A stretch of 64,000 nt of DNA from Cerina litoralis (GTDB lineage: Bacteria; Bacteroidota; Bacteroidia; Flavobacteriales; Flavobacteriaceae): contig JAIRBC010000005.1 in the NCBI GenBank assembly GCA_022008415.1, forward strand, positions 124,001 to 188,000, in the 5' to 3' direction. Position numbers and translations under genes: made by a program. Position 1 is the stretch's first letter. Each line of letters begins with the position of its first letter. The notes under the pieces were generated by a model. The model was not told the DNA's origin and made no database searches. It saw nothing but the letters and a program-made list of their open reading frames with translations. Shown in pieces: positions 63,996-64,000 of the stretch.

Positions 63996-64000
63996 CTAGT

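Noticed and set aside
1..64000. tRNA, rRNA and riboswitch search by eye
   Set aside because: No cloverleaf-like segments, rRNA core motifs or known riboswitch cores were recognised in the gaps. Covariance-model searches could not be run.

Overview
The window is a piece of a Flavobacteriaceae (Bacteroidota) chromosome, most likely marine. This is inferred from the short primary sigma factor that starts directly at region 1.2, the SusC/SusD pair, TAnnTTTG-type promoter elements, many lipoproteins, and the polysaccharide-degradation and sulfatase genes. No rRNA, tRNA, IS element or CRISPR array was seen.

Layout. 0-2.4 kb: housekeeping genes, with the 3' part of smpB, pcm on the opposite strand, and rpoD. 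2.5-4.7 kb: a galKT operon on the minus strand behind a promoter with a palindromic operator candidate. 4.9-9.8 kb: a minus-strand group of secreted proteins (DUF1080 lipoprotein, VCBS-repeat protein, large beta-propeller/cytochrome c lipoprotein). 9.9-12.6 kb: a response regulator/histidine kinase pair of the sigma54-activator type. 12.7-15.4 kb: DUF2914 membrane protein, VOC protein, secreted sugar isomerase-like protein. 15.8-37.9 kb: a 22-kb minus-strand transporter cluster. In transcription order it reads HlyD/MacA-type adaptor, ABC ATPase, permeases P6, P5, P4, P3, P2, P1, a second ABC ATPase, and TolC-type outer membrane protein. Two plus-strand toxin-antitoxin modules sit between permeases: an intact DUF433/DUF5615 pair between P2 and P1, and a PIN pair with an in-frame stop in the toxin between P4 and P3. 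The gaps are packed with C/G-rich palindromes, TCCCGAT...ATCGGGA palindromes and low-complexity words. 38.3-41.8 kb: a tiny ORF, rsmG, a fatty acid desaturase and an aminotransferase. 42.2-44.7 kb: a Tat-exported Gfo/Idh/MocA oxidoreductase and an aldo/keto reductase whose start is preceded by a (TTAGATG)7 microsatellite. 45.2-64 kb: a polysaccharide utilisation locus on the plus strand, with a membrane-bound one-piece LuxR-type sensor/regulator, SusC, SusD, a double-LamG surface lipoprotein, two GH144-type lipoproteins, a GH43-like enzyme with discoidin-like and FN3-like parts, a GH3 glucosidase and a sulfatase.

How the genes may work together. The adaptor, ATPases, permeases and TolC look like one MacAB-TolC-like envelope machine that has expanded to six different permeases, and the nearby sigma54-type regulator pair is its natural candidate controller. 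The locus at the right end would bind a glycan at the surface (SusD, LamG protein), cut it (GH144 pair), import oligomers (SusC) and finish them with GH3, GH43 and sulfatase. GH144 plus GH3 suggests a beta-1,2-glucan or a decorated relative. That substrate is an inference. Functions are read from motifs only; no database search was possible.
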